This document shows positions 1 to 11,099 of a DNA stretch of 64,000 nucleotides, piece after piece (the stretch's first letter is position 1; every line of letters begins with the position of its first letter). The stretch comes from Hypomesus transpacificus (Eukaryota > Chordata > Actinopteri > Osmeriformes > Osmeridae), in contig NW_025813703.1 in NCBI RefSeq assembly GCF_021917145.1, forward strand, positions 372,001-436,000. Reading direction: 5' to 3'. The notes below the pieces were generated by a model. It did no database searches. It worked only from the letters and a program-made list of their open reading frames with translations, and was not told the origin of the DNA. A program made the position numbers and the translations under genes.

Positions 1-300
1 TAAGCAGATCTTTAATAGATAATCACTGTCTATCAGCCACACATTGAAAACTTTGCTCTGGAAGACAGGAAGTTAGGAATTCTGTCAATCAAAGATATAC
101 TAAATAGATTCTTACATTGTGTTCTACAGAATATGAATAACCTGAATGTGTGCTGGATCTTAGTCCTATTATTCTACAACTATTGCAAGTGTAATATGAC
201 CCGTCCTAATTGTCCTAAATATTACTATATGTCATTGTCATTGGTTTCAAAGCAACATACAAAATCAATCAAGCACAAATAAAGACTGACGGTTCCTTAC

Positions 301-340
301 CTGTAAAAGTGTTGGTGGCTGGATGGTCAGCTGCCTGCAT
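301..340 (-). CDS. ldlrad4: ldlrad4, first coding exon only (gene continues off left edge)
   Basis: Short coding exon read on the minus strand from an ATG at 340 to a consensus donor (ACAG|GTAAGG) at 301/300. It encodes 13 residues, MQAADHPATNTFT, and ends in phase 1. The human LDLRAD4 protein (a single-pass membrane protein with an LDL-receptor class A repeat that binds SMADs and dampens TGF-beta signalling) has a first coding exon of the same length whose end also reads ATN.FT, followed by a phase-1 Glu codon. The context agrees: LDLRAD4 lies close to SEH1L and PTPN2 on human 18p11, in the same relative orientation. The LDL-A repeat and membrane segment would be beyond position 1 and are not visible, so identity rests on a short match plus synteny. 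The frame stays open for some codons upstream of this ATG, so an earlier start is not excluded. An unrelated gene with a short leader exon is the alternative. Confidence 0.62.
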
Positions 341-1649
341 ACTGCTCCTGCAGCAATGCCTGATGGTCGCAGCTTCAACCAATCCAGGGGAGGGAGGACG
401 GTCTCCAGGGAGACGGCTGTCTCAGTTCCATCTTAACTCCCCCCACTTTGTTAAAGATGTGGGTTGTGCAGGTGTAGAGCTTCTCCTGACAGGGACTTGT
501 TGGATGGAGCAGGACCTACTTCCAATGTATCTGTACTCGGAGCTGCAAATGGAATACAATAAGAGATGCTAAATTAGAGATGATGTATAATCATAATATG
601 ACCAAAGGCAACATTTCAGCTGGTCTGAATACCAAAGAGGGGATAGCTGGGCCTTTTCTACAAGACAAACTCAAAATACAGGTTTTGTTTTTGTTGTTCA
701 ATCAAAATGTGAAGACACGTAATAGGATAACGCTTTGAAGTCTAACAATAAATGCAACTGGAGGTCTTCAGAACATGGTACTGACGCATACTTCAAAACA
801 CAGCCTGGATTTGAGGCTTCCACAAAATAAAAGCAAATGAATCTATGGCAGTATTCAAAAATACTGCAATGCCAATAGAATACAGCAAAGGTACTTTTCT
901 TAGATGATCAGAGATAATCATCCCGAAATCAAAGATTTGTATTTTTTTTTTTATAACACTAAGATTTGAAACAACATAGTTTTTTTAAAGGCATTTTGTT
1001 ATATGGCTTTGACTGTACATCTGTATTTGCTTTACAGTTCTAAGAATTGTATCTCTTTAGAATATTCATAATGCTCTTATGACACAGTATTGCCATAACC
1101 TTTATATTCATATACATTCATACAATACATTTCCATTCATATTATACAGTATAATATTTATGCTACACACAAAGTATAATATTTATGCTACCAATTTGAA
1201 CAGTCAATTTCAATCTATACTTATATTTAATTGTGCATTTTTTGACAGTATCATACCTTTATTTATATATCTTTTTACGGCACTCAATACAGACTGTACA
1301 GTACAGTGTGCCCAGGATGTTCAATGACATCATCCACGGGTCACTTCCTCCTTGAGTCAGCATTCTGTCTGCTCTATCTGTCTGGAGATCAGCCAATATG
1401 GCTGCAGAGAGGAAGTGAACATTGCAGATTAGCCAAGATGATTCGCCATCCTAACAGAATGACAAATAGGCATGTGTGCGCACGCCACTGACTGCAGACC
1501 ATCTTTGAACTGTTACCATCAGCATTATCATTACGACTGATGACTGGCTTCCTGAAAGTCTTTTGTATACTCATCTTAAAGGTCACTCACCAAACCAAAG
1601 CTGTCTACAAGTGTAACATTATCAACATTGCTCATCCAAAAGTTCATCT

Positions 1650-1752
1650 CTGTGTGTCTGTGTGTGCATGTGTGCGTGTGCCTGTGTGCGTGTGTCTGTC
1701 TGTGTGCGTTTCTGTGTGTGTGTCTGTGTCTGTCTGTCTGTGTGTGTGTGCA
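1650..1752. repeat. (TG)n/(TGTC)n compound microsatellite
   Basis: About 100 bp of almost pure T/G with interspersed TGTC and TGCG units. It produces cysteine- and valine-rich spurious open frames on both strands, which should not be read as genes. Confidence 0.9.
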
Positions 1753-2084
1753 CGCTCACAGGTGTCCATCCACATGGATATGCCAATATTTTGTTCAAAA
1801 GCAAAATAATCCCACTTTAGACAAATTATTTTGGTCTAGTACCATATAGAAATAGTGAGAGGTGTGTCCCCATTGAGAAAAACCTGGAGGGCACTGTAAA
1901 ACTGACAATTATTAATGATCTAACAACTTCCCCCTAGAGCTACACGCACAAAGTGCATCTGCTAAAGACATACTTTCACAACCCATCACTGTGTTCAGAA
2001 TATGAAAACAGCAGCACACAGTGATCATTAAAATAACGGCACTATTATCAGATTAAACAGAACTGCTGCAGCAGTCCCCCCCCC

Positions 2085-2105
2085 ACACACACACACACAC
2101 ACACA
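2085..2105. repeat. (CA)n microsatellite preceded by C run
   Basis: A run of nine C followed by about ten CA dinucleotides, typical of fish intronic DNA. Confidence 0.9.
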
Positions 2106-4065
2106 GGTTATCTGCTGTTGCTATGGATTCCCTGCACTGTCGCTAGGCAGAGATCGAGGCTATGTATTTGGGTTCAGGTTTATCTAGATACCCAGTTCAT
2201 TTGCAGGGGGATGTGCTTTTTTCTGTTTCTCTTGACGTGTTCCACCGAACAAGAGACTTCTAAGCAAATACAGAACCACGGAACAAGCAAAGATTGGGAA
2301 TTCCTAGCCTGAATCTTAACCCAAATCCCAAATCTGTGTCTGCTTACTGCCGGTTGAAACAGTTTATGTAATGATACTTGTTATGCAACCGACTGCACAC
2401 TCGGTTTCTCTGTCATACACAGGACTCAAACATTGCAAACCATTTGTATATTAGTATGCAAATGGTAGTATGCAAAAAGTATGATGATGTGCTGTTTCGT
2501 CACTAAAAATCTATTCCAGACGTAAACTTTTGTGAGACAAACCAGGACATCTGAGCTAACCGTGCTGTATCTGATTTCTTGTCTATGATAATGCTGACGA
2601 GACTGGCTTCAAGAAGTTGGTATGCTGATGACATGAAGGAAAAGGAGGGTATACGATATATAACTCCATGTCCACCCAACAACACCATTGCATTTAAATG
2701 GATTTACACCCAAGCATGTTCACACATATACACTTTATGTCCTAAGGCAGCCCTGTCTCATTGCTGGCCAGAGGCCTACACAACCCTTAGACAAGTCACT
2801 GGCTGAATACTGACACACAAAGTGTCCAGAAGCCAGTGGAATACACAAACACACATACAAAACACACACACGTAGCTATGCCCCGCCTTCAGGGTTAGGG
2901 ATTATTTAACAAGCTTTAGGGGGCAAATCCCATCCTGTCCCCCTCCCCATCCAGTCATCCTCCTCAAACTTGCCCCAGCAGGAATCCAATCTCCACACAC
3001 AGCTTTGTTCCAACCCCACACACAGACAATCAATCCCTCTCGTTTACACACACACAAACACAGGTGTTTAAAGGTGAAGGCTGGGGGGGACAGAGGTACG
3101 TCATTAGATCTCATGGGCTCAGCAAAGCATGGCACAAATAATGGTCTTCTGTTATTTCATTTACATAAATATGTAAATAAAGGAACCCACAGAGACAGAT
3201 AACTATCCCTGTGTAAGACATCAATCAACAACAAAGAAACTCAAATGTGCCCCCCCCCCCTTCCTCCCACAAAATAATGCCATTATGCAAAACATGTTTT
3301 ACTCCCTTCGTTCATTCACCCCATTTTCTCCTTATCTTTCCCCTACCTCTCCTTCTCCTTTACCACACCACTTCTTCTCATGCCCCCCGTTTGTTTTCTA
3401 TTAGGACAGTGCTGGCTAGGCACGGAAAGATAAATCCTCTACCGCAGAGGAACATTGCAGACATAGAGACAGAGGAACAACCAAGGCATTCAGACATCCT
3501 GTACTGTGACAGACATGCAGAGGGAATGTCAGATAAGCTGACATCATTGATGGGCACACAGACAGATGGGCTGATAAGACAGGCAGACTGGCAGAGAGGA
3601 AGACGCAAGTGTAAAAAGGGGTTTAATAGAAATATAAAAAATATATAGTTGTTTCTCCTCTGGTGCTCTGATAACAGACTGAAACCCTTTTGCTCATATA
3701 GACCTTGGGCACCATTTCACACTGGACAGAAACCGACAGGCAGAATATCAAGCAGAGTGTCTCTGCAGCATCACATTTCCGACCTGTTTCACAGTAACGA
3801 ATTGTCTTGTAAAGTTTTACAGTTTCACTACATTATTTCAACAGTTAATGATTGTAAATTCATTACAATGCACTACTGTAGAATGTGAGGTATACAGTAC
3901 AACGCTATGGTTGCCAGTATTTTTATGTATTGTTATAGTGTTACTGCCATACCTTATTTTATATGTATTATTTATACATACAGTGGCTTTCTAAAATAGT
4001 GCATCAGGCTGTGAATCTGAAAATGTTTTGAGTATTCTACATAAATTACAGATGAGGCAATACAA

Positions 4066-4770
4066 GTGGATATATTAGGTAAAGGGTTTGGGTACAAACA
4101 ATATCCCATTTTGGGATACCCCAGTGAGCACAACTGGATCAAAAATCAGGAAGTGGGAACTGCATCACACCTCCCAGGGACTGTCACAAAAAGGCTGTCA
4201 CTTAAAACTCAAACAAGAAGACTGGTGTGTGAACCCACAGAGAGCTACAGAGTTCAGAGGCTGGGAGTGGCATGATGGTGAACCAGTCAGCCATATCAAG
4301 AGCTTTGCATAGCACTGGCCTGTAAACGGGGGTGTAGCAACAAAGAGTCAGTCTGCAATTTTTTTAAAGTTTGGGTGGAAATGTACCTTTCAGGTACATA
4401 AGACAAAGCCACTTGGCACTGGCTCAAGAACAAAAATGTAAATGTCCTGCAGTGTTCTAGTCAAAGTCCTGAAGTCAATCTCATTAATAATCTGTGGCAC
4501 TGGATAAGAATTGTGGTCCACAAGCGATGTCCAACCTACCATGAACAACCTGGAGAGAATATGAAGAGAAGACGGTGCGCATAGACGGTAGAAACTTACC
4601 AGACATTAAGCTTTAAATGCAGCGAAAGGTGGCTCTACCAAATATTATGTTTGGAGGTTGATTAATTGAAATTAATCCCTGACCTAAAACCAATGTCATG
4701 TTACAATCAATGATTTTCAGTGTTTAAAATAAAAAATAAAAATGTCATGGGTCAGGATAACTAAATACTT
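4066..4770 (+). mobile_element. degraded Tc1/mariner-like transposon copy
   Basis: The stretch reads like the 3' two thirds of a fish Tc1-like transposon with many indels. Near 4445-4505 it resembles the transposase region that contains 'agtcaaagtcctgaa...aatctgtggcac'. Near 4620-4660 'gcgaaaggtggctctaccaaatatt' matches the usual sequence just after the transposase stop, and near 4750-4785 'aactaaatactttagcaaggc' resembles the terminal region. No frame is intact. Boundaries are approximate, because no clear pair of inverted repeats with TA duplication was found. Confidence 0.55.
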
Positions 4771-5463
4771 TAGCAAGGCATTTCAAAACCTTTCTTTACA
4801 TTTTTATGAAAAATGTTATGAATTATTTGTTCTAATCAAAATGTATTTGAAGAATTTACTTTCTCACCATTATAGATAGTGCTTACCATATTCACCCGAA
4901 AACACAGCTCTTATTCATTATAATCTCGTAAAATCTTATTTGACTCTGTAGTTTGTTCACGAACAAGAACATTATTAATTGATTCCCTCGTCTATGATTA
5001 CATCCAATAATGAATTGAACTGACTGAACATTGTGAGTATGTGTGTGTGTGTACTGAGTGCATGTGCCAGGCTAAGGCTGTAGAGGACTCATCCCCAGGG
5101 GAGGGGTCAAAGCCACTGCACCAGTGTTAGAGTCTGGCTAATGTGGGTGCCAGACTGGAAATAACAAAAACCTAAAAAGAGAACCAGAAAAAAGGGGTTG
5201 CCAGGCTGAGAAAGAGTGAGGTGCAGATGAAGAGACCAAATACCAGAGAAAGGGAGATGGGAAGGAATTCAAGTTAGACCATTTGCATGGTTGAAAGTAT
5301 CAATGGCTCATACAAAGGTCACGAGGATTCAACCTACTAACCTAGGGTCATCATCAAGCCAATTAACAATGGGGGCTGTTTAGTGTTTTGCATTTGATTG
5401 GGTTAGAGGCATTTGTTCTACTGGTGGAGATATTCCTGCCCAGGTATAACATTTCATTTTAGA

Positions 5464-5870
5464 CAATGATGTGCTTTAAACTTTGTGGCAAACATTTAGG
5501 TAAGGCCATACAGAAAAGTTTGGTGTGGAAAAACTTGACTGGCCTGCACAGATCCCTGACCTTAACACCATCAAACATATTTGGGATCAATTCTAATGCC
5601 ATCTGTAAGCCAGGTCTAATCACCCCACATCAGTGCCCAACCTCTCTAATGCGCGTGGCTGAATGGAATCAAATCCCACATCAATGTTCCAACGTCTATC
5701 AGAAAGCCTTCCAAGAAAAGTGAACGCTGTTATAGAAACAAAGTTGAAACCAACTCCATATGAATGCCCATCATTTGGAGTAGGAGGTTCAACAAGCAGC
5801 TGTCCATATGCTGAGCGATGTCCACATACCATTTGCCATAAACAGCAGTTTCTTTCAGTTTTATGCACCA
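5464..5870 (+). mobile_element. Tc1-like transposase C-terminal fragment (pseudogene)
   Basis: Plus-strand reading gives VWKNLTGLHRSLTLTPSN and then, after further matching sequence, a stop near 5721. This corresponds to the C-terminal end of salmonid/cyprinid-type Tc1 transposases, around the catalytic DDE Asp/Glu region, including the segment resembling 'CTGACCTTAACACCATCAAACA'. The 3' non-coding tail continues to about 5870 ('gttcaacaagcagctgtcc', then 'gatgtccacata'). The 5' half of the element is missing and several residues are changed, so it cannot encode an active enzyme. It sits next to, and points opposite to, the smaller Tc1-like element at 5896. Confidence 0.7.
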
Positions 5871-5895
5871 TTCCATCATAATAACATTGAGGATA

Positions 5896-6448
5896 CACTC
5901 ACTGGCCACATTATTAGGTACACAATTGTTGCCTCAGTTTTCTGTTCTTAGCTGACTGGAGTGGCCCCCGGTGTGGTCTGCTGTTGTAGTCCATCTGCTT
6001 CAAGGTTCGACGTGTTGTGCGTTCAGAGATGGTATTCTGCATACATTGGTTGTAATGAGTGGTTATTTGAGTTACTGTTGACTTTCTATCTTCTCAAACC
6101 AGTCTGCCCATTCTCCTCTGGCCTCTGACATCAACATGGCATTTTCGTCCACACAACTGCCCATTGTCTATAAACCCTAGAGATGGTTGTGCGTGAAAAT
6201 CCCAGTAGATCAGCAGTTTCTGAGATTCTCAGACCAGCCCGTCTGGCATCAACAACCATGCCATGTTCAAAGTCACTTACATCCCCTTTCTTCCCCATTC
6301 TGATGCTCAGTTTAAACTTGTTAAGCATGTTGTCTTGACTACGTCTACATGCCTAAATGCATTGAGTTGCTGCCATGTGATTGGCTGATTAGCTATTTGT
6401 GTTAACAAGCAATTAAACAGGTGTACCTAATAAAGTGGCCGGTGAGTG
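5896..6448 (-). mobile_element. internally deleted Tc1/mariner-like element with intact ends
   Basis: Terminal inverted repeats read CACTCACTGGCCACATTATT at the left and the complement of AATAAAGTGGCCGGTGAGTG at the right, each flanked by the TA target duplication (5894-5895 and 6449-6450). Inside, on the minus strand from about 6298 to 6131, lies the transposase N-terminal helix-turn-helix (GKKGDVSDFEHGMVVDARRA, later ETADLLGFSRTTISRVYR). Only about 60 residues remain in frame, against about 340 for a full Tc1 transposase, and the catalytic domain is gone. The 553 bp copy is therefore non-autonomous. Confidence 0.85.
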
Positions 6449-6467
6449 TATTTGTTAAAGGTTAGGT

Positions 6468-6658
6468 CAGGGGTGTCGAGCTCCGGTCCTCGAGGGCCGC
6501 TGTCCTGCATGTTTTAGATGTTTTCCTGATCCAGCTCACCTGATTCGAATGAATGGTCGTTATAACAACCCTTTTAATTGAATCAGGTGTGTTGGAGCAG
6601 GGAAACATCTAAAACATGCAGGACAGCGGCCCTCGAGGACCGGAGTTCGACACCCCTG
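6468..6658. mobile_element. 191 bp palindromic hAT-type MITE with 8 bp target duplication
   Basis: The left arm starts CAGGGGTGTCGAGCTCCGGT and is mirrored by the right arm ending CGGAGTTCGACACCCCTG; the arms are about 55 bp long with few mismatches, and the middle also folds. The element is flanked on both sides by the exact 8 bp duplication GGTTAGGT (6460-6467 and 6659-6666). Terminal CAGGGGTG and an 8 bp duplication are hallmarks of the hAT superfamily. There is no coding capacity. Confidence 0.9.
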
Positions 6659-6906
6659 GGTTAGGTGTTCTATTAGCTTAGTTGTTTTAAACTGAAAAAG
6701 GATCCGGTTACATAACTGTAAATAACTGTATTCCATCAACCATTTTGTTTCTTACTTTTTAGGCTTTCTTACATTAGATATATATAACTAACACAATATT
6801 TAATAAAATAGATTAAAATGTAACTGCTACCAATCTTTCTCTGAGTAGAATAGTCCTTTTGAGTGTTGCCCATGCTGTGGCCAAGCTTCAGATTGAGTGG
6901 CATATT

Positions 6907-6969
6907 ACATTTACATTTAGCAGACACTCTTATCCAGAGCGACTTACAGTAAGTACAGGGACATTCTCC
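6907..6969 (-). mobile_element. SINE 3' tail fragment
   Basis: Reverse complement reads 'ggagaatgtccctgtactt...' and then '...gataagagtgtctgctaaatg'. This is nearly identical to the 3' tail of the complete SINE at 18535-18716. Only the tail is present, in inverted orientation. Confidence 0.8.
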
Positions 6970-9900
6970 ATATTTCCGCATATTACACCATCTGGGCAAG
7001 ACTGCCTCTTTTCTAATGACCTCCACCATGCAGTGGTGATGGGTGGGTAGATGGATGGATCAATGGATGGATGGATCGTTTGATAGATTGCCTCTGCTTT
7101 GATCATGCCAAATAGTTCACCCATCGAAGCTTAGCGTTGACACTTGAACATAATGTTTAATGCACAGTGCCCAAAGGAAAGTCTCACAACAAATTGTTGG
7201 GGGCTGATGCATCAACATGACTGACATGCAAAGGTGACACAGGTAGGGTAAGATGTGGCCTTCCATGTCAAACACAGTATTAATGGCGAGAGTGTAAAAC
7301 GTAATTACTCGCTTCACTGATGAAATTGCTCAAATAAACTCAATTAAAAATTATTTTGCTATAATTTTCTAGTTGGTTAAATTGTTTGAAAGGGAGGCTT
7401 ATTGAGAGTTTCTACAATCCCAATCACTAGTATGAACCGGTCTTTAAGAGGGTAAGTCCAAAAATACTTTCATTAATCTATCATGTTGTGACCCTGGGGC
7501 TGACCCATACACGTTCAATGTAGAGAAAGGTTTGGGCTAACAACCAGTCTAGACATTTGTACAAAATTCTGGTAATTAAGGCAAATTGCTAGAGAGGAGC
7601 ATCATTCAAATTGTACATTTAGGTACCTTGTTGAAGTACCTGTGACTGGACTAGCATAGGAAAGGGAATTTCTAATACAAGCCAGCACGTAGCCATAAAA
7701 TATGCCTTGGACAACAGGCCTTTCGTGAGTCAACACTAGGGTCAAACTGGAGTAGCAAACGTCATTCCTCAAGGCCTCGTCTGGCCAGTGACACAGTAAC
7801 CCATGTACATAGTAACCCATGTTGTTACACATCACACACACAGGACAGAGTTCTGCTGGGTTTTGAAAGGTGGAGGAGAGGGAGTAGTCTAAGAGCAGGG
7901 AATGCTTTAGGAAAGCAGATTATAAAAGGCACACTAAATTGTGTAGGGATTGGTAGCAGGGGTGGTAACCAAAGGATCACCAGATGCCCACGGTGTCATT
8001 GAGATAGAGTGCAATGTTTTAGCCTGATTTTTTATTTAACATCAGTTTAAATTCAGTGACTTACAACAGGCCTATGAGGGGAAACCCCTACACAAGGCTG
8101 TGGATGAAAATATCTTGAGGCATATGTTCTTATACTCTTCCAGACACATTTCACTAAAGTATTATAATTGAAGTATAACAAGATATAAAATACATACTGC
8201 AGGCAACGGTGCATCTACAATCTCTGAAGGATCAACATTGTATTGTAAACATACAATTTCTCTTGAGAAGACACTTCTTAGTGTCAGATATGAAACCGAA
8301 TGCCTCATATGTTAATAATAAACACATCTGTTACCATTATTACTAATGTTAATTTGAATCCTTTCAACTAAGGGTGTGGGTGGAGCTTTAATTGTGGATC
8401 GTGAAGTAGAAAAACCTGTCACCTCTTGCTGGGTTTCTTTCATGATGAAAAAATAAATACACCAAACTTGGCTAAGCATACAATGTAGCACAGACACAGA
8501 CAGACTTTGAAATAGTGCACCCTGGCCATCCGTCGTAGCTTTACAAATGAATTGTGTGTTTAGGGTGATGTGGGTGAACAGGCGTGTTTTCCATATGCCT
8601 GCCCCACTCTATTTTTTTCCGCCATCACAAGCTCACCTCCCCTCCTCCTCTATACTTCCCCCTTGTGTCCCGGGGCGATACTGAAGTGTCAGCTTCCCAG
8701 CCAATCAATGGGCAGCCTCTCCCGGTGGCATTCGCACTCACACCGTCTAGACAGCGGGTCATTGACTGCGGCACTGCAGCACATCGCGTGGTGAAGAGGT
8801 CACACACAGTGCACACGCTACTGACTCAGAATAGGTTGGGTGGGAGGGCTTATACTCAGAAGTGGATTTAGCTGTTAATACTACACGATGCAAAAGCCTC
8901 AATAAGCTAGAGACAGGTTAACCTGGTGAACATGTTGCTATATTGCTGTCAGTGTGTTGTGTCTCCTGTAAACTGTACACTTTGCACAATGTGTTATAAT
9001 AGTACTTTATTGGATCCTTTAGTGGATTTTTTTTTGTCACACAGTGACATCAGTGTCAAAATGTTGACCGAGACAAATGCAAGTACCATCCACATCCCAT
9101 ATAATTCTCCCTCCACTGGCATATTCCAGACTAATCATTCCAGAGTGGTTATAGATGGTCAATATAATTCCCTTAAGGTCTTATGATTGTGTCTGAAAGC
9201 ATTTACAGAGTTACAGACAGTGGTTGTCTGAGCGTGCTCCACCCCTATCTATTGACAAATACAGACACAGACCACAACAGATAGAGATACACAAAGACAT
9301 ATGGCAGACGGGCAGACGGACAGACAGGCAGACAGACAGGGAGGCAGGCAGGCACGCCAGACCGAGCCAAAGTTGTACACAGTGTACGGTTTGAAGAATG
9401 AGTGCTTGTAAGGCAATGCTCTGTACTTTCTCTGACGAGCTGCAGAACTGAAACCATGCCAACAGAGTCTGCTACAATGCTTGAGGACATGTATGGTCGT
9501 TGTGGCACCACGACAGGCAAAGTAGGTTCTGTGTGCGTTGGTCACATGCAGTGTGTGTATTGCGTTTAGGTGGTGTGAAGTTAAACGTTGCTATTTAAAG
9601 CAATTTGTCCACAGATGTCTCGACATGCACTGTTGTTTGTGACACATGCACACTACATGTATAACACGTCTATAGGCTAGAAGAGTCTTTCTTCTATCCC
9701 CTTTTCTAACTCTCTCTCTCTCTCTCTCTTTTTCTCGTGCCCTGAGCAGTTCCATCTGTCTGTCCTCTCAGGGCTCTCCTGTGGAGAATCGTCATGCAGC
9801 CCATGTCCAAGCCATATGTTCAAGCATTCAACAACCAACTACTTACAATCAACAGCACCATTACACAACATACTACAGCAAACTAATGTCCAGTCTGACA

Positions 9901-10809
9901 TTCTAATACTGCACATATGCTAACCTTAACACTAAGCCTCATTTGGTAATTGGCTTCCAGCATAGTTCACCAATGTCTTTATGAAAATTCCAATTGTAAG
10001 AAAGAAATAATGAACACAAAGAAGTGTTTTCTATATAATGGGTGTTCATTATCAATTTATTTGATGCTTCTTCTTTCAGTCAGGGTTATGTACAGTTTAG
10101 AATCCAAATTACAATCAGAGTACTCAAGACCAAATGCTTCCTTGGGGCTCTTTGATTTCTGCAATGCCAAAAATACAGACGGAATTACGGAATGCAGACA
10201 TCTGAAAAATACACACGGAACTCTCAGGGCAACAGATTTTGATTATAGTGATGCTAAATGGTTGTGAACAATAGGTAGGTAGGTAGATTGTTAACACATT
10301 TTGGCCAATTTATATGAACGCATGTACCCTAGAATATGTCCATTTACATCACGAAATGTACTTTGCAGAGTTTTGTGTTGATTTTTTTAAAATTGTAACA
10401 CGATTTTTTACACAGTTGATCGGATATTACTACATTTTGGAAAGCAGCCCTTGGGCCTTCACATATCATATTTAGTTACCATTTAGAAATACTACAGCCA
10501 TGACTGGAGTGCCTTACAACCACCTTTCACTTGTGAGACCCATAACTGAACTGGGGCATGTGTCTGGATGCTATGCCTGAGAGCAGCTGACCAGCATGGC
10601 CAGAGCTGTCTGCCAGCCAATGCACGTCAGACATTCTCTCCTCTGCGTCAAAAGGCTTCCCTGCTATGTCCGAGGAATGTCGACAAGTGCACTCCGCTCC
10701 CTCGTTTGCTCTTGTTAAATACCAATGTTCCACTGACTGACATTGTCTCTCTTTCAACCACTCTCACTTGGGCAGTTTTCCTCATATGGACCCATCGTCA
10801 TGCAGTTAG
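6970..10809. other. intronic/intergenic sequence without recognisable gene
   Basis: Contains (GATG)n near 7041-7080, a CAGA/CAGG purine-rich tract near 9303-9356 and a (TC)n tract near 9709-9730. Open frames are short and overlap on both strands. I see no conserved protein motif. Confidence 0.5.
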
Positions 10810-11099
10810 GAAGAGCATAACTATCTAAGGGTGAAGTTGAAGAGCATAACTATCTAAGGGGGAAGTTGAAGAGCATAACTATCTAAGGGTGAAGTTGAAG
10901 AGCATAACTATCTAAGGGTGAAGTTGAAGAGCATAACTATCTAAGGGTGAAGTTGAAGAGCATAACTATCTAAGGGTGAAGTTGAAGAGCATAACTATCT
11001 AAGGGTGAAGTTGAAGAGCATAACTATCTAAGGGTGAAGTTGAAGAGCATAACTATCTAAGGGTGAAGTTGAAGAGCATAACTATCTAAGGGTGAAGTT
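10810..11099 (+). repeat. minisatellite, 10 copies of a 29 bp unit
   Basis: The unit GAAGAGCATAACTATCTAAG + GGTGAAGTT repeats head to tail with starts every 29 bp (10810, 10839, 10868 ... 11071). Copies are almost identical; the second copy has a G for T in the GGTGAAG part. The near identity suggests recent expansion. Confidence 0.95.

Larger units (their letters stand above)
341..4065. other. probable ldlrad4 5' leader and intron, no further gene seen
   Basis: Positions 341 to roughly 570 are likely 5' untranslated sequence of the exon that ends at 301. Beyond this I see only AT-rich sequence, short CA/GT tracts and C runs (for example near 3247). The open frames here are short, have no recognisable domains and lack convincing splice signals. 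Confidence 0.5.

Noticed and set aside
1540..1849. Cysteine-rich small proteins
   Set aside because: They are translations of a TG microsatellite in different frames.
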